64,000 nt of DNA from Pectobacterium versatile (GCF_020166435.1 NZ_JAINZP010000014.1:1-64000); one strand, 5' to 3'; shown: positions 29,442 to 40,821, numbered from the stretch's first letter. The notes: generated from the letters alone by a model not told the origin. Numbers and translations are program-made.

Positions 29442-29455
29442 TAGGATTAATCCTA
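29442..29455 (+). promoter_or_regulatory. RcsAB-box-like palindrome at flhDC
   Basis: TAGGATTAATCCTA is a perfect 14-base palindrome close to the RcsAB box consensus. It is positioned just after the inferred start site, where the Rcs phosphorelay represses flhDC in E. coli. Confidence 0.7.
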
Positions 29456-29687
29456 TGCTTTGGTAGGGGAAGAGTCTTCAGGGTAGGACTAGAAAGCAAC
29501 GGATGAACGGATTCGCAGCGTGATGCGTAAGTTGGCAAGTAACGATTGCCTGAATAATAAAAGTAGTAACTCGCAGTATCTGGCACCGATAGTTTTTTAT
29601 GCCATCAATGGAGAGTGATTTTCGAACTGGGCGATATGGTCTATCACCTAACTTATGTTTTAAACATAGCCTGTCGGGATGGGAAAT

Positions 29688-30038
29688 ATGGGTACCTCTG
29701 AATTACTCAAACACATTTATGACATTAATCTGTCTTATTTGTTACTGGCACAACGGTTAATTAATGATGAAAAAGCTTCTGCGATGTTTCGTCTGGGAAT
29801 CAATGACGAGATGGCAGATATTTTGATGCAACTGACTTTACCGCAGATGGTGAAATTGGCAGAAACTAACCAACTCATATGCCATTTCCGCTTTAATGAT
29901 CACAATACAATCAAAGTCTTGACTCAGGAATCACGTGTGGATGATTTACAGCAAATTCATACGGGGATTTTGTTGTCGAGTAACTTATTACAACAGTTAA
30001 CTTCGAAAGAAGAAAACTTGCCTAAGAAAAGGGCATAA
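29688..30038 (+). CDS. flhD: Flagellar master regulator FlhD
   Basis: A 116-residue protein beginning [20 protein letters not shown], nearly identical to E. coli FlhD through [19 protein letters not shown] and [17 protein letters not shown]. With FlhC it forms the D4C2 activator of class 2 flagellar promoters. I prefer the ATG at 29688 (GGGA upstream at good spacing) to the ATG at 29679. The 230-base leader after the promoter carries CRP and Rcs-type control. flhC follows after three bases. Confidence 0.96.
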   Translation: MGTSELLKHIYDINLSYLLLAQRLINDEKASAMFRLGINDEMADILMQLTLPQMVKLAETNQLICHFRFNDHNTIKVLTQESRVDDLQQIHTGILLSSNLLQQLTSKEENLPKKRA

Positions 30039-30041
30039 GTA

Positions 30042-30620
30042 ATGGCGGAGAAAAGTATTGTTCAGGAAGCGAAGGACATCCAATTGGCGATGGAGCTCAT
30101 TTCTCTCGGTGCTCGTTTACAGATGCTGGAAAGTGAAACTCAGTTAAGCCGCGGACGTTTGATTAAACTGTACAAAGAACTTAGAGGAAGTCCGCCGCCA
30201 AAGGGAATGCTACCTTTTTCAACGGATTGGTTTATGACCTGGGAACAGAATATTCATTCATCAATGTTCTACAACGCCTATAGCTTTTTAATCAAGAATG
30301 GCCAATGCAGCGGTGTTGAAGCTGTTATTAAATCTTATCGACTTTACCTGGAACAGTGTGCGCCACAGAGCGATTCTCCACTGCTGGCATTGACGCGGGC
30401 TTGGACATTAGTCCGGTTTGTTGACAGCGGTATGCTGCAACTGTCGTCCTGTAATTGCTGCAAAGGGATGTTCATTACTCACGCTCATCAACCTAAAAAC
30501 AGTTTTGTTTGTAGTTTGTGCCAACCCCCTTCCAGAGCGGTAAAAAGGCGTAAACTTTCGCAAAATCTTGCCGATATAATACCTCAACTGCTGGATGAAC
30601 AGGTAAAACACGCAGTCTGA
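30042..30620 (+). CDS. flhC: Flagellar master regulator FlhC
   Basis: A 192-residue DNA-contacting partner of FlhD. It starts [19 protein letters not shown]; the C-terminal zinc site is visible as SCNCCKGMF and FVCSLC (two Cys pairs). Length equals E. coli FlhC. It is coupled closely to flhD. Confidence 0.97.
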   Translation: MAEKSIVQEAKDIQLAMELISLGARLQMLESETQLSRGRLIKLYKELRGSPPPKGMLPFSTDWFMTWEQNIHSSMFYNAYSFLIKNGQCSGVEAVIKSYRLYLEQCAPQSDSPLLALTRAWTLVRFVDSGMLQLSSCNCCKGMFITHAHQPKNSFVCSLCQPPSRAVKRRKLSQNLADIIPQLLDEQVKHAV

Positions 30621-30637
30621 GCCTGTAGCGATTTGTG

Positions 30638-30674
30638 AATCTATCACTGTTGGTTTTGAAGGCGGTGATAGATT
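30638..30674 (+). terminator. Stem-loop between flhC and motA
   Basis: AATCTATCAC paired with GTGATAGATT around a 17-base loop, starting 18 bases after the flhC stop and followed by a pyrimidine tract. It may end or attenuate the flhDC transcript before motA. Confidence 0.45.
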
Positions 30675-30754
30675 TCTTCCTCAAGAACGTCCTGGCTACA
30701 GCTCCGCAGTTTTATCTCGCTTTCCGCCCACCTTTTTTATTATAAGGATTTCTT

Positions 30755-31642
30755 GTGCTGGTTATATTGGGTTATATCGTAATTGTGGCCTCGATACTCG
30801 GCGGTTATCTCATGGTCGGTGGGGCCTTGGGGGCGCTTTATCAACCTTCGGAGCTACTGATTATCGGCGGCGCTGCGTTAGGTGCTTTCATCGTTGGTAA
30901 CAACGGAAAGGCGATAAAAGCAACACTACGTGCGTTACCTCTTTTGGTCAAAGGTTCCAAATACAATAAAGCATTGTATATGGATCTTATGGCTTTGCTC
31001 TTTCGTGTGATGGCCAAATCCCGTCAGCAAGGCATGCTTTCCCTAGAGTTTGATATTGATAATCCTCGTGAAAGTGAAATCTTCTCAAGCTATCCGAATA
31101 TTATTGCGGATAACAATGTTGTTGAATTTATCACCGACTATTTGCGTTTGATGGTCAGCGGCAACATGAATGCGTTTGAGATTGAAACGCTGATGGATGA
31201 AGAGATTGAAACGGTTGAGCATGAAAGTGAAGTGCCTGCATCCAGCTTAACGATGATGGGAGATGGCCTCCCCGCATTTGGTATCGTCGCTGCAGTTATG
31301 GGGGTTGTTCACTCATTGGCCTATGTTGACCGGCCTGCCGCTGAGTTGGGGATGATGATCGCCCACGCCATGGTGGGAACCTTCTTGGGCATCCTACTCG
31401 CTTACGGTTTTGTATCTCCACTTGCTGCGTTACTGCGTCAGAAAAATGCAGAAAAAATCAAAGTATTGCAGTGCATTAAAGTCACGTTACTGTCGAGCCT
31501 TAATGGCTATGCTCCACAAATTGCCGTTGAATTTGGGCGTAAAACGCTGTACTCAACGGAGCGTCCTTCCTTTACCGAATTGGAAGAACATATTCGTCGT
31601 GTGAAATCGCCGACTCAGCAAGCGTCGGACAGTAACGCATGA
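30755..31642 (+). CDS. motA: Flagellar motor stator MotA
   Basis: A 295-residue inner-membrane proton-channel subunit with four helices. It starts with GTG ([19 protein letters not shown]). The cytoplasmic loop carries [12 protein letters not shown], with the charged residues that interact with FliG, and the proline-containing helix 3 reads [20 protein letters not shown]. It overlaps motB by four bases. I see no clear sigma-28 promoter before it. Confidence 0.96.
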   Translation: MLVILGYIVIVASILGGYLMVGGALGALYQPSELLIIGGAALGAFIVGNNGKAIKATLRALPLLVKGSKYNKALYMDLMALLFRVMAKSRQQGMLSLEFDIDNPRESEIFSSYPNIIADNNVVEFITDYLRLMVSGNMNAFEIETLMDEEIETVEHESEVPASSLTMMGDGLPAFGIVAAVMGVVHSLAYVDRPAAELGMMIAHAMVGTFLGILLAYGFVSPLAALLRQKNAEKIKVLQCIKVTLLSSLNGYAPQIAVEFGRKTLYSTERPSFTELEEHIRRVKSPTQQASDSNA

Positions 31643-32694
31643 AACATCAGCATCCCATTATTCGCAAAAAGCGTAAGTCTGGACATGGAGGCCACCATGG
31701 TGGCTCCTGGAAGATTGCCTACGCTGACTTTATGACAGCAATGATGGCATTGTTTCTGGTAATGTGGCTTATCGCAATTTCTACGCCAATGCAGCTGGCG
31801 CAAATAGCAGAGTATTTTCGTACCCCGTTAAAGGTTGCGTTAACTTCAGGCTCTAAATCAAGCGACAGTTCCAGTCCAATCCCTGGTGGGGGGAATGATC
31901 CCACTCAGCAAGATGGTGAAGTGAAAAAGGCCATCAAAACGGATAGCGTGGAAAAGAAGTTGGATGAGATTCGACTCAATAGATTGCGCGAGCGCTTGGA
32001 TCAGTTAATTGAGGCCGACCCTAGATTACGTGCACTCCGCCCGCATCTTTTAATCGAAATGATTGAGGAAGGATTACGAATCCAAATCATCGATAGCCAA
32101 AACCGTCCAATGTTTAAAACCGGTAGCGCACAGGTTGAGCCTTATATGCGAGATATCCTGCGTGCTATAGCCCCCATTCTGAATGATTTTCCCAATAAGT
32201 TGAGTATCTCAGGCCATACTGATGACGTTCAGTATACGACTGGGGAACGCGGTTATAGTAACTGGGAATTGTCCGCAGATCGTGCCAATGCATCACGTCG
32301 AGAGCTTATTTTTGGGGGCTTGTCTGATGGAAAAGTTTTGCGCGTCGTCGGTATGGCTGCGACAATGAATCTAAAACAAGCGACAAGTGGGAATGATGCG
32401 ATTAATCGGCGTATCAGTTTGCTGGTATTGAGCAGACAAGCTCAAAAGGATATTGAAGAAGAAAATGCAGAAAGCTCTGCTGTAAATATAGACAAGGTGG
32501 AAAATTTACAAAATATGGAGTTGGATAAGCCTAAACCTACCACTCCTGCTGCCGAAAATAGTGATAACAACAATACGAGTGGAAGTGGTGGGGCATCGCC
32601 ACAACCAACTAATGGAGTTCCTGCTCCAGAGCGTCAGCAGCCAACCACTGCGTTGCCTGCTGCGCCCGATAGCCAGGCGACGCCTTCTCAATAA
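31639..32694 (+). CDS. motB: Flagellar motor stator MotB
   Basis: A 351-residue stator subunit with one helix. The proton-carrying Asp is in [20 protein letters not shown], and the periplasmic OmpA-like peptidoglycan-binding domain includes [23 protein letters not shown] and [12 protein letters not shown] long low-complexity tail rich in Pro, Ser, Thr and Asn (from about residue 285) makes it longer than E. coli MotB (308). It overlaps motA, as stator pairs usually do. Confidence 0.95.
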   Translation: MKHQHPIIRKKRKSGHGGHHGGSWKIAYADFMTAMMALFLVMWLIAISTPMQLAQIAEYFRTPLKVALTSGSKSSDSSSPIPGGGNDPTQQDGEVKKAIKTDSVEKKLDEIRLNRLRERLDQLIEADPRLRALRPHLLIEMIEEGLRIQIIDSQNRPMFKTGSAQVEPYMRDILRAIAPILNDFPNKLSISGHTDDVQYTTGERGYSNWELSADRANASRRELIFGGLSDGKVLRVVGMAATMNLKQATSGNDAINRRISLLVLSRQAQKDIEEENAESSAVNIDKVENLQNMELDKPKPTTPAAENSDNNNTSGSGGASPQPTNGVPAPERQQPTTALPAAPDSQATPSQ

Positions 32695-32721
32695 GCCGCG
32701 ATTCACAGCAGAGGTGACCAC

Positions 32722-34731
32722 GTGAGCATGGACATGAGTGCTTTCTATCAAACATTCTTTGATGAAGCAGATGAATTACTGGCAGATATGGAACAACACT
32801 TATTGTTGTTGGATCCGTCAGAACCCGACACCGAGCAACTGAATGCGATTTTCCGTGCAGCTCACTCCATAAAAGGAGGCGCTGGCACATTCGGCTTTAA
32901 AGTATTGCAGGAAACTACGCACCTTTTAGAAAACCTACTCGATGGCGCAAGACGTGGCGAAATGCGTCTTAGCACTGATATCATCAACCTGTTTCTGGAA
33001 ACAAAAGACATTATGCAGGATCAGTTGGACGCTTATAAAACCGCACAGGAACCCAATGCTGAAAGCTTTGAGTACATCTGTCAGGCTCTGCGCCAGCTTG
33101 CTCTGGAGTCTAAAGCCGATGGTGACGCAACCCAGCATGACACCTCGGCTGCAACACAGCACTCTACCAGTCCGGCATCTAACGGTGCAGGTAAAGGTGA
33201 AATGCGTATCGCATTAACCGGCCTGAAATCTCAGGAAATCCCTCAGATGTTGGAAGAACTCGGTAATTTGGGAACCGTTAAAGACCCTCACCAGACTGAC
33301 ACTAGCGTAGAAGTGACATTAGTCACATCTGAAAGCGAAGACGATATTAGCGCAGTGTTGTGTTTTGTTCTTGAACCTGAACAAATTAGCTTTAAGCCTG
33401 TCATAGCTAGCCAACCTGCCGTCGTTGAAGTTGTGGAGACATTGACTGTGGTTGAAGCGCCGATAGCGCCAGTGGCAACGCCTGCGCCAGCTGCTGCAAA
33501 ACCACAATCTGCACCGGAAAATGGAAAAAATAAAGCAAAAACCGGTGATACCAGTATTCGTGTAGCGGTTGAGAAGGTTGATCAGCTTATCAACCTCGTT
33601 GGTGAGTTAGTGATTACACAATCGATGTTGGCACAGCGCTCAAGTGAGCTCGATCCTGTGGCACACGGCGATCTGCTCAACAGTATGGGCCAGTTGGAGC
33701 GTAACGCTCGCGATCTGCAAGAGTCGGTTATGTCCATCCGTATGATGCCGATGGAATATGTATTCAGCCGCTTCCCTCGTTTAGTTCGTGACTTGGCTGC
33801 CAAATTAGATAAGCAGGTCGAACTAACATTGATGGGGAGCTCGACTGAATTGGATAAGAGTTTGATCGAACGTATTATTGATCCTCTTACACACTTGGTA
33901 CGTAACAGCCTAGACCACGGTATTGAATCCCCAGAAAAACGTGTTGCTGCGGGTAAGGCTGCTGTAGGTAACCTGACGCTTTCTGCTGAACATCAGGGCG
34001 GTAATATCTGTATTGAAGTTATCGACGATGGGGCAGGACTCAACCGCGAGAGAATTCTGGCTAAAGCCTTGTCTCAAGGCTTGGCAGTGAACGACTCGAT
34101 GTCTGATGAAGAAGTGGGCATGTTGATCTTTGCTCCAGGTTTCTCCACCGCTGAGAAAGTCACGGATGTTTCTGGCCGTGGTGTAGGCATGGACGTGGTG
34201 AAGCGAAATATTCAGGAGATGGGGGGGCATGTCGAAATACACTTCCAGGCAGGAAAAGGCACGACGATCAGAATTCTGTTGCCATTAACGTTAGCCATTC
34301 TTGATGGCATGTCCGTTAAAGTTAACAAAGAAGTCTTTATTCTGCCGCTTAACGCCGTGATGGAATCCTTGCAGCCTCAGTCGGAAGATCTATATCCGTT
34401 AGCTGGCGGAGAGCGCGTATTGCAGGTTCGTGGTGAATATTTGCCTCTCGTTGAACTGTTCCATATTTTTGATGTGGATGGCGCTAAAACTGATGCTACT
34501 CAGGGTATTGTTGTTATTCTGCAAAGTGCTGGTCGACGTTATGCCTTGTTGGTCGATCAGTTGATTGGGCAGCATCAGGTCGTTGTCAAAAACCTGGAAA
34601 GTAATTATCGCAAGGTACCAGGCGTTTCAGCCGCGACCATCCTTGGTGATGGCAGCGTTGCGCTGATTGTGGATGTTTCAGCGTTACAAGCGCTTAATCG
34701 TGAAAAGCGTGTGGTTGAGACTGCTGCTTAA
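32722..34731 (+). CDS. cheA: Chemotaxis histidine kinase CheA
   Basis: A 669-residue kinase starting with GTG, as in E. coli (MSMDMSAFYQTFFDEADELL). P1 carries the phosphorylated His in AAHSIKGGAGTFGF (about residue 48), and P2 is followed by a Pro/Ala-rich linker (residues about 230-265). P3 dimerisation and P4 ATPase motifs follow (VRNSLDHGIESPEKR, IDDGAGLNRE, GRGVGMDVV), then the P5 CheW-like domain. It phosphorylates CheY and CheB. It lies between motB and cheW in the classic mocha order. Confidence 0.97.
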   Translation: MSMDMSAFYQTFFDEADELLADMEQHLLLLDPSEPDTEQLNAIFRAAHSIKGGAGTFGFKVLQETTHLLENLLDGARRGEMRLSTDIINLFLETKDIMQDQLDAYKTAQEPNAESFEYICQALRQLALESKADGDATQHDTSAATQHSTSPASNGAGKGEMRIALTGLKSQEIPQMLEELGNLGTVKDPHQTDTSVEVTLVTSESEDDISAVLCFVLEPEQISFKPVIASQPAVVEVVETLTVVEAPIAPVATPAPAAAKPQSAPENGKNKAKTGDTSIRVAVEKVDQLINLVGELVITQSMLAQRSSELDPVAHGDLLNSMGQLERNARDLQESVMSIRMMPMEYVFSRFPRLVRDLAAKLDKQVELTLMGSSTELDKSLIERIIDPLTHLVRNSLDHGIESPEKRVAAGKAAVGNLTLSAEHQGGNICIEVIDDGAGLNRERILAKALSQGLAVNDSMSDEEVGMLIFAPGFSTAEKVTDVSGRGVGMDVVKRNIQEMGGHVEIHFQAGKGTTIRILLPLTLAILDGMSVKVNKEVFILPLNAVMESLQPQSEDLYPLAGGERVLQVRGEYLPLVELFHIFDVDGAKTDATQGIVVILQSAGRRYALLVDQLIGQHQVVVKNLESNYRKVPGVSAATILGDGSVALIVDVSALQALNREKRVVETAA

Positions 34732-34762
34732 TAAAACAGATCGTTAATAAAGGGTGGAAAAC

Positions 34763-35260
34763 ATGACTGGACTTGCAAGCGTCACGAAATTAACTGGCGA
34801 AACAGTAGGACAGGAATTCCTGATTTTTACGCTGGGTGACGAAGAGTACGGCGTTGATATTTTAAAAGTACAAGAAATCCGAGGTTATGACCAGGTAACA
34901 CGTATCGCCAATACACCTTCCTTCATTAAAGGTGTCACCAACCTACGTGGTGTAATTGTACCGATTGTTGACTTGCGCATTAAATTCGCTAAGCAGGATG
35001 TTGAATACGATGACAACACGGTTGTTATTGTTCTGAACCTTGGCCAGCGTGTTGTCGGTATCGTCGTAGATGGCGTGTCTGATGTATTGTCATTGACTGC
35101 AGATCAAATTCGACCTGCGCCAGAATTTGCTGTGACACTTTCAACGGAGTACCTGACTGGTTTGGGCTCTCTGGGTGAGAGAATGCTGATTTTGGTTGAT
35201 ATCGAAAAACTGTTGAGCAGCGAAGAAATGGCTCTGGTTGATAGTGTATTGAAAGTCTAA
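34763..35260 (+). CDS. cheW: Chemotaxis coupling protein CheW
   Basis: A 165-residue SH3-like adaptor that links receptors to Che[40 protein letters not shown] and [13 protein letters not shown] are nearly identical to E. coli. I use the ATG at 34763 (MTGLAS), preceded by a GGTGG ribosome site, rather than the in-frame GTG nine bases earlier. Confidence 0.96.
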   Translation: MTGLASVTKLTGETVGQEFLIFTLGDEEYGVDILKVQEIRGYDQVTRIANTPSFIKGVTNLRGVIVPIVDLRIKFAKQDVEYDDNTVVIVLNLGQRVVGIVVDGVSDVLSLTADQIRPAPEFAVTLSTEYLTGLGSLGERMLILVDIEKLLSSEEMALVDSVLKV

Positions 35261-35277
35261 CTCATCGGCCTTCAGCA

Positions 35278-35300
35278 GGGGCCCCGAAAGTGGCCCCGAA
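35278..35300 (+). terminator. Possible terminator after cheW
   Basis: GGGGCC paired with GGCCCC around a short loop, shortly after the cheW stop. There is no strong T-run, so termination is tentative. It separates cheW from the sigma-28 promoter of the next receptor. Confidence 0.4.
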
Positions 35301-35339
35301 AACCTTCCTTAGCCATATTCTTGTCAGTTTAGAAATTCG

Positions 35340-35366
35340 TAAAGATATCCAGAATAATGCCGATAT
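35340..35366 (+). promoter_or_regulatory. Sigma-28 (FliA) promoter of the second chemoreceptor
   Basis: TAAA, 15 bases, GCCGATAT: the -35 box and the spacing are perfect, and seven of eight -10 bases agree with the FliA consensus. It lies about 33 bases before the receptor start, so the gene is a class 3 gene. Confidence 0.8.
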
Positions 35367-35398
35367 TATCGGTGGTTGGTCTACTCAAAAGGCGTTAT

Positions 35399-37084
35399 AT
35401 GTTTAACCGTATAAAAGTTGTTACCGGTTTGATGCTTGTATTGGTGTTGTTCGGGGCACTTCAGCTTATTTCTGGTGGTTTATTCTTTAGTGCATTAAAA
35501 AATGATAAGGATATTTTTAGCTCAACACAGGTTATTAATCAGAAGCGTTCCGAGTTGGATTCAGCTTGGTCATATTTGTTACAGACCCGCAATACACTCA
35601 ACCGAGCTGGTACACGGTTTGCTCTTGATTCAAGCGGCACTGGTGCTGGTGCTGGCGGCAAAGAGCTTCTGGTTTCTGCTCAACAACAACTGTCTGTCGC
35701 GAACGATTTTTTCTCTCGCTATGAGAAAGTGCCGCAGGATGCACGCCTGAGTGAAAGTATTACTCGGGACGTAAAAGAGAATTTTGTGGCTCTAAATGCA
35801 GCATTAACTGAATTAATTCAGTTTTTAAATGCTGGAGAATTTAAGAAATTTGTTGAGCAACCGACACAGAATTTTCAGAATAACTTTGAAAAAGCGTATT
35901 ATGCCTATAAAGCTGAAAGCGATAAGCTTTATCAAGCAGGTATAGCTAAAAATGATGCAGCTTACGATTCAGCTCTTTGGATTCTTGGTTTCATTGTTGT
36001 GCTTGTTTTTGCGCTAGCTCTGATTTCCTGGATTGGTATTCAGCAACTATTAATGAGACCGCTAAATAGTATTGTTGAACATATTCGTCATATTGCGAAA
36101 GGCGATTTAACAAAAACGACCAATTTTCATAGCAGCAATGAGATGGGAATTTTAGCTGACAGCATTCGTCATATGCAAAGTGAGTTTGTTTCAACTGTAA
36201 GTGCGGTTCGGCAAGGTGCTGATGCTATTTATACTGGCGCGACAGAAATCAGCGCTGGAAATAATGATCTTTCCTCACGTACTGAACAGCAGGCTGCTTC
36301 GTTAGAAGAAACTGCTGCGAGTATGGAACAACTGACTGCAACAGTTAAGCAGAATGCTGAAAATGCTCGTCAGGCCAGTCAGTTAGCACTGAGTGCTTCA
36401 GAGACGGCGCAGAAGGGTGGCAAGGTCGTCGATAATGTTGTCAAAACCATGCACAATATTGCTGGAAGTTCGAAAAAAATTGCCGATATTACTAGTGTAA
36501 TTGATGGTATTGCTTTTCAGACCAACATCCTTGCGCTGAATGCGGCGGTTGAAGCAGCCAGAGCTGGAGAGCAGGGGCGGGGATTTGCGGTTGTTGCGGG
36601 AGAAGTCCGCAATTTGGCGCAGCGTAGTGCTCAGGCTGCGAAAGAAATTAAAAGTCTGATTGAAGATTCTGTTAGCCGAGTCGATGAAGGCTCTGTGCTG
36701 GTTGAAAGTGCGGGTGAGACGATGGGAGAAATCGTTAGTGCAGTCACTCGTGTAACGGATATCATGGGCGAAATTGCCTCTGCTTCTGATGAACAAAGCA
36801 AAGGTATCGATCAGGTTGGCCTGGCTGTCACTGAAATGGACCGAGTTACACAACAAAATGCTTCCTTGGTTGAAGAGTCCGCAACTGCGGCCGTTGCGTT
36901 GGAAGAGCAAGTAAGAATACTGAATCAGGCTGTTGCTGTATTCCGTCTGTCTGAAAACGCTGGTTCGTTCAGAAGGACTAACCAAGCGACAATAAGCCAA
37001 AAGCCTGTGTTGTTGGCTCCATCGGTGAATGGCAGTAAGAGAGCGAAAGAAGGTTTATCCACGGACAATTGGGAGACATTCTGA
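35399..37084 (+). CDS. Methyl-accepting chemotaxis protein (Tsr/Tar-like)
   Basis: A 561-residue receptor. Helix 1 (about residues 6-30), a Tar/Tsr-type four-helix periplasmic domain including a glycine-rich insert ([11 protein letters not shown]), and helix 2 (about 195-217) are followed by HAMP ([21 protein letters not shown]) and the signalling tip [21 protein letters not shown]. It ends in NWETF for CheR and CheB binding. I chose the ATG at 35399 ([13 protein letters not shown]) by family fit. It occupies the place of tar/tap between cheW and cheR; the ligand is unknown. Confidence 0.93.
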   Translation: MFNRIKVVTGLMLVLVLFGALQLISGGLFFSALKNDKDIFSSTQVINQKRSELDSAWSYLLQTRNTLNRAGTRFALDSSGTGAGAGGKELLVSAQQQLSVANDFFSRYEKVPQDARLSESITRDVKENFVALNAALTELIQFLNAGEFKKFVEQPTQNFQNNFEKAYYAYKAESDKLYQAGIAKNDAAYDSALWILGFIVVLVFALALISWIGIQQLLMRPLNSIVEHIRHIAKGDLTKTTNFHSSNEMGILADSIRHMQSEFVSTVSAVRQGADAIYTGATEISAGNNDLSSRTEQQAASLEETAASMEQLTATVKQNAENARQASQLALSASETAQKGGKVVDNVVKTMHNIAGSSKKIADITSVIDGIAFQTNILALNAAVEAARAGEQGRGFAVVAGEVRNLAQRSAQAAKEIKSLIEDSVSRVDEGSVLVESAGETMGEIVSAVTRVTDIMGEIASASDEQSKGIDQVGLAVTEMDRVTQQNASLVEESATAAVALEEQVRILNQAVAVFRLSENAGSFRRTNQATISQKPVLLAPSVNGSKRAKEGLSTDNWETF

Positions 37085-37716
37085 TAAAAACCGTGGTGTG
37101 GACTGTAAGTAAGCTACAGGGTGTAGGAAATTTTTTACTGAATAAATCCCCAGCCACTTACATGCAGGTGGTTGGGTGATTAGTTTACTCACCATAATTA
37201 AAAAATGAACAGTGAGCCGTTAATCGGTACTCGCGTGGAGGAACGATAAACCTTAGTAAAAAATCGAACGGGTGTCACAAGGTTGCGTCGTAGTGAGTAT
37301 GAGTAAATTTATTCTTGTAGGACATGGGTGTTTGCAAGATAGAATAATTATTCATCGTTTGTGAAGTACACACAACGATGTGTAAGCCTTGGTACTTTGC
37401 TGTATAGCAACTCATGGTATTGTTCAATCTGTAATTTATGTTATGGATATGATGAGAGAGGTTGGCCGAAGAATAAAGCAGGTAGCGCAGCTGTAATGAG
37501 AGGGACAACGCCACCCGACAGCATGTGGCTTTGGTAGAACGAACATGCTGGCCAGTTCAGTTTGCAGAACTTGCAGTGTGTATTACCAATACAGTGTCAG
37601 TTTTAATCGTAATGCGATGAGTAATTGACGAATGACAATAAAAACCTGCGTTAGCTGTAAAGGAAAGTTCAGATTGAAAAAAACCATAGCAAAAAACACT
37701 ATTCGAGCGATTTGAT
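37085..37716. other. 630-base gap between the receptor and cheR
   Basis: No credible gene in any frame. A hairpin at about 37150-37175 (CCAGCCAC paired with GTGGTTGG) may end the receptor transcript. The remainder is of middling base composition with no recognisable receptor remnant and no clear FliA promoter. In E. coli a second receptor (tap) occupies this place. Confidence 0.5.
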
Positions 37717-38589
37717 ATGAAAAGTACACCGTCGCAAAATCGCCCTGAATCTGCTTCTATCCTGACGCAGATGGTTGACAGGTTGCCGTTGTCGGATACT
37801 CATTTCCGTCGAATCAGTCAATTAATATACCAGCGTGCCGGCATTGTTCTTGCCGATCACAAACGTGAAATGGTTTATAACCGTTTGGTTAGACGCCTCC
37901 GTTTGCTCGGAATTAATGATTTCGGCCAATATTTAGCATTACTGGAATCAGATCTTAACAGCGCCGAGTGGCAAGCCTTTGTTAATGCATTAACCACTAA
38001 CCTGACGGCATTTTTCCGCGAAGCCCACCATTTTCCTATATTGGCCGAGCATGTCAGAAAACGTCCAAATGGCTACACCATCTGGAGTACGGCGGCTTCT
38101 ACAGGGGAAGAACCTTATTCGTTGGCAATGACACTTGCTGAGGTTTTAGGTAATAAGGCGAGTGGGTGCCAGGTATGGGCCAGTGATATTGATACTCAGG
38201 TGTTAGAAAAGGCAACGGCTGGCATCTATCGGCAAGAAGAATTGCGCTCTCTTTCTCCACAACAACTACAGCGGTTTTTTTTGCGCGGCACCGGACCACA
38301 TAGTGGTTTAGTTCGTGTACGTCCTGAGCTTGCATCAATGGTGCATTTCCAACAACTAAATCTGCTTGCACCCGATTGGTCCGTTCCTGCACCATTCGAT
38401 GCTATTTTTTGTCGTAATATAATGATTTACTTCGATAAAGAAACTCAAGAGCGTATTCTTCGTCGATTCGTCCCTATGCTTAAACCGGGCGGATTGTTAT
38501 TTGCCGGGCATTCAGAGAATTTCAGCCAGATTAGTCGTGAATTCTATTTGCGTGGGCAAACTGTATATGGGCTGGCTAAGGAAAGATAA
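37717..38589 (+). CDS. cheR: Chemotaxis methyltransferase CheR
   Basis: A 290-residue enzyme that methylates receptor glutamates using S-adenosylmethionine. The N-terminal helical domain includes [21 protein letters not shown]. The catalytic domain has the SAM-binding loop [17 protein letters not shown] and [14 protein letters not shown]. The beta-subdomain needed to grip the NWETF tether of receptors is present. The ribosome site is weak. The stop overlaps the cheB start (TAATG). Confidence 0.95.
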   Translation: MKSTPSQNRPESASILTQMVDRLPLSDTHFRRISQLIYQRAGIVLADHKREMVYNRLVRRLRLLGINDFGQYLALLESDLNSAEWQAFVNALTTNLTAFFREAHHFPILAEHVRKRPNGYTIWSTAASTGEEPYSLAMTLAEVLGNKASGCQVWASDIDTQVLEKATAGIYRQEELRSLSPQQLQRFFLRGTGPHSGLVRVRPELASMVHFQQLNLLAPDWSVPAPFDAIFCRNIMIYFDKETQERILRRFVPMLKPGGLLFAGHSENFSQISREFYLRGQTVYGLAKER

Positions 38590-39641
38590 TGAGCAAGATA
38601 AGAGTATTATGCGTTGATGATTCTGCCCTAATGCGCCAGATCATGACTGAAATAATCAATAGCCATCCTGATATGGAAGTTGTTGCAACTGCGCCAGATC
38701 CATTAGTTGCTCGTGATTTGATTAAAAAATTCAATCCCCAGGTATTAACGCTGGATGTTGAAATGCCTCGCATGGATGGGTTGGATTTTCTTGAAAAGCT
38801 TATGCGCTTGCGCCCGATGCCTGTTGTCATGGTGTCGTCCCTGACGGGAAAAGGCTCAGAGATTACGCTTCGCGCGCTGGAGCTTGGTGCGATTGATTTT
38901 GTCACCAAACCGCAGTTAGGTATCCGTGAGGGAATGCTGGCATACAGCGAACTGATTGCGGAAAAAATTCGCATGGCAGCGAAGGCGCGACTTCCGCAAC
39001 GTAGTGCAGCGGCAGAACCGACAAGAATTATTCAGCATATGCCGTTGCTCAGTAGTGAGAAATTGATCGCGATTGGTGCATCGACAGGGGGAACGGAAGC
39101 GATACGGCATGTATTACAGCCCCTGCCGCCGACAAGTCCTGCATTACTGATCACACAGCATATGCCACCGGGCTTTACGAAGTCTTTTGCCGAGCGTTTG
39201 AACAAGTTATGCCAGATTACGGTGAAAGAAGCAGAGGACGGGGAACGTGTTCTTCCTGGTCATGCCTACATTGCTCCAGGAGCACGCCATCTTGAACTGG
39301 CGCGTAGTGGGGCAAACTATCAAGTACGTTTAAATGATGGGCCCCCCGTCAATCGGCATCGTCCATCAGTTGATGTGTTATTCCGTTCGGTTGCGCAATA
39401 CGCTGGGCGAAATGCTGTAGGGGTAATCCTTACTGGAATGGGGAATGATGGGGCGGCCGGCATGTTGGAACTCCATCAGGCTGGTGCTTATACTTTGGCC
39501 CAAAATGAAGCAAGTTGTGTGGTTTTCGGGATGCCACGTGAAGCGATTGCGATGGGTGGCGTCGATGAAGTGGTGGATTTGCACCAGGTGAGCCAGCGAA
39601 TGTTGGCACAAATATCTGCCGGACAGGCATTACGTATATAA
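38589..39641 (+). CDS. cheB: Chemotaxis methylesterase CheB
   Basis: A 350-residue receptor methylesterase/deamidase. The receiver domain has VDDSALMR, the phosphoacceptor in [16 protein letters not shown] and a conserved Lys in DFVTKPQ. The esterase domain has the catalytic Ser in [12 protein letters not shown], His in [10 protein letters not shown] and Asp in [10 protein letters not shown]. It is coupled to cheR. Confidence 0.96.
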   Translation: MSKIRVLCVDDSALMRQIMTEIINSHPDMEVVATAPDPLVARDLIKKFNPQVLTLDVEMPRMDGLDFLEKLMRLRPMPVVMVSSLTGKGSEITLRALELGAIDFVTKPQLGIREGMLAYSELIAEKIRMAAKARLPQRSAAAEPTRIIQHMPLLSSEKLIAIGASTGGTEAIRHVLQPLPPTSPALLITQHMPPGFTKSFAERLNKLCQITVKEAEDGERVLPGHAYIAPGARHLELARSGANYQVRLNDGPPVNRHRPSVDVLFRSVAQYAGRNAVGVILTGMGNDGAAGMLELHQAGAYTLAQNEASCVVFGMPREAIAMGGVDEVVDLHQVSQRMLAQISAGQALRI

Positions 39642-39655
39642 GCAGCTCTCGGTGA

Positions 39656-40069
<414 letters not shown>

Positions 40070-40078
40070 GGGGATCTT

Positions 40079-40723
40079 ATGACGCCACATATGCCGTCCG
40101 TGAACGACACAGCTTCAGCAACCGAGATCATTTCGCGCATTGGCCAGTTGACTCGTATGCTGCGCGATAGTCTGAAAGAGCTGGGTCTGGATAATGCGAT
40201 AGCAGAAGCAGCAGAGGCTATTCCTGATGCCCGCGATCGTCTTGACTATGTTGTCCAGATGACTGCGCAAGCGGCAGAGCGTGCTCTGAACTGCGTCGAG
40301 GCTGCGCAACCACGTCAGAACCAGCTAGAAGCTGATGCTAAATCTCTGAAAGTTCGTTGGGATGAATGGTTTGAAAATCCAATCGAGCTGGCTGATGCGC
40401 GCGAATTGGTGACGGATACGCGTAGCTATCTTGAAGATGTCCCACAGCATACCTCGTTTACCAACGCCCAATTGTTGGAAATTATGATGGCGCAAGACTT
40501 CCAAGACCTTACTGGTCAGGTAATCAAGCGTATGATGGATGTTGTTCAGGAGATTGAAAAACAACTACTGATGGTGTTGCTGGAAAACATTCCAGAAAAA
40601 CCAGATGCGCCTAAGCGTGCAAATGATGGTCTCCTGAATGGACCTCAGTTGGATAAAGGTGCTGCTGGTATCGTAGCCAATCAGGATCAGGTTGATGATC
40701 TTCTGGATAGCCTCGGGTTCTAA
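40079..40723 (+). CDS. cheZ: CheY phosphatase CheZ
   Basis: A 214-residue helical protein that dephosphorylates CheY-P. The catalytic Gln lies in [19 protein letters not shown], and the C-terminal CheY-binding peptide ends [12 protein letters not shown]. It follows cheY after nine bases and closes the cheRBYZ run. Confidence 0.96.
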   Translation: MTPHMPSVNDTASATEIISRIGQLTRMLRDSLKELGLDNAIAEAAEAIPDARDRLDYVVQMTAQAAERALNCVEAAQPRQNQLEADAKSLKVRWDEWFENPIELADARELVTDTRSYLEDVPQHTSFTNAQLLEIMMAQDFQDLTGQVIKRMMDVVQEIEKQLLMVLLENIPEKPDAPKRANDGLLNGPQLDKGAAGIVANQDQVDDLLDSLGF

Positions 40724-40803
40724 TAAGTCTTGCTTCAAGAAAAGGAGTTATCTTCTTTTGTGAAAAGGCTGCAAGTCCCATTGCCCCAGTTATTTATGGC
40801 CAG

Positions 40804-40821
40804 TATTTATGGCCATAAATA
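40804..40821. promoter_or_regulatory. 18-bp palindrome upstream of flhB, possible FlhDC half-site
   Basis: TATTTATGGCCATAAATA is perfectly symmetric. The overlapping TATGGCCATAAATAGC resembles one arm of the FlhDC box, as expected before the class 2 operon flhBAE; a second arm is not clear. An extra copy of ATTTATGGCCA begins just upstream. Confidence 0.45.

Noticed and set aside
29386..29586. 66-codon minus-strand frame upstream of flhD
   Set aside because: It covers the flhDC promoter, CRP-proximal and Rcs-type sites, and has no family resemblance.
37275..37514. 79-codon minus-strand frame in the receptor-cheR gap
   Set aside because: Repetitive Ser/Asn/Tyr composition and no ribosome site; not credible as a gene.
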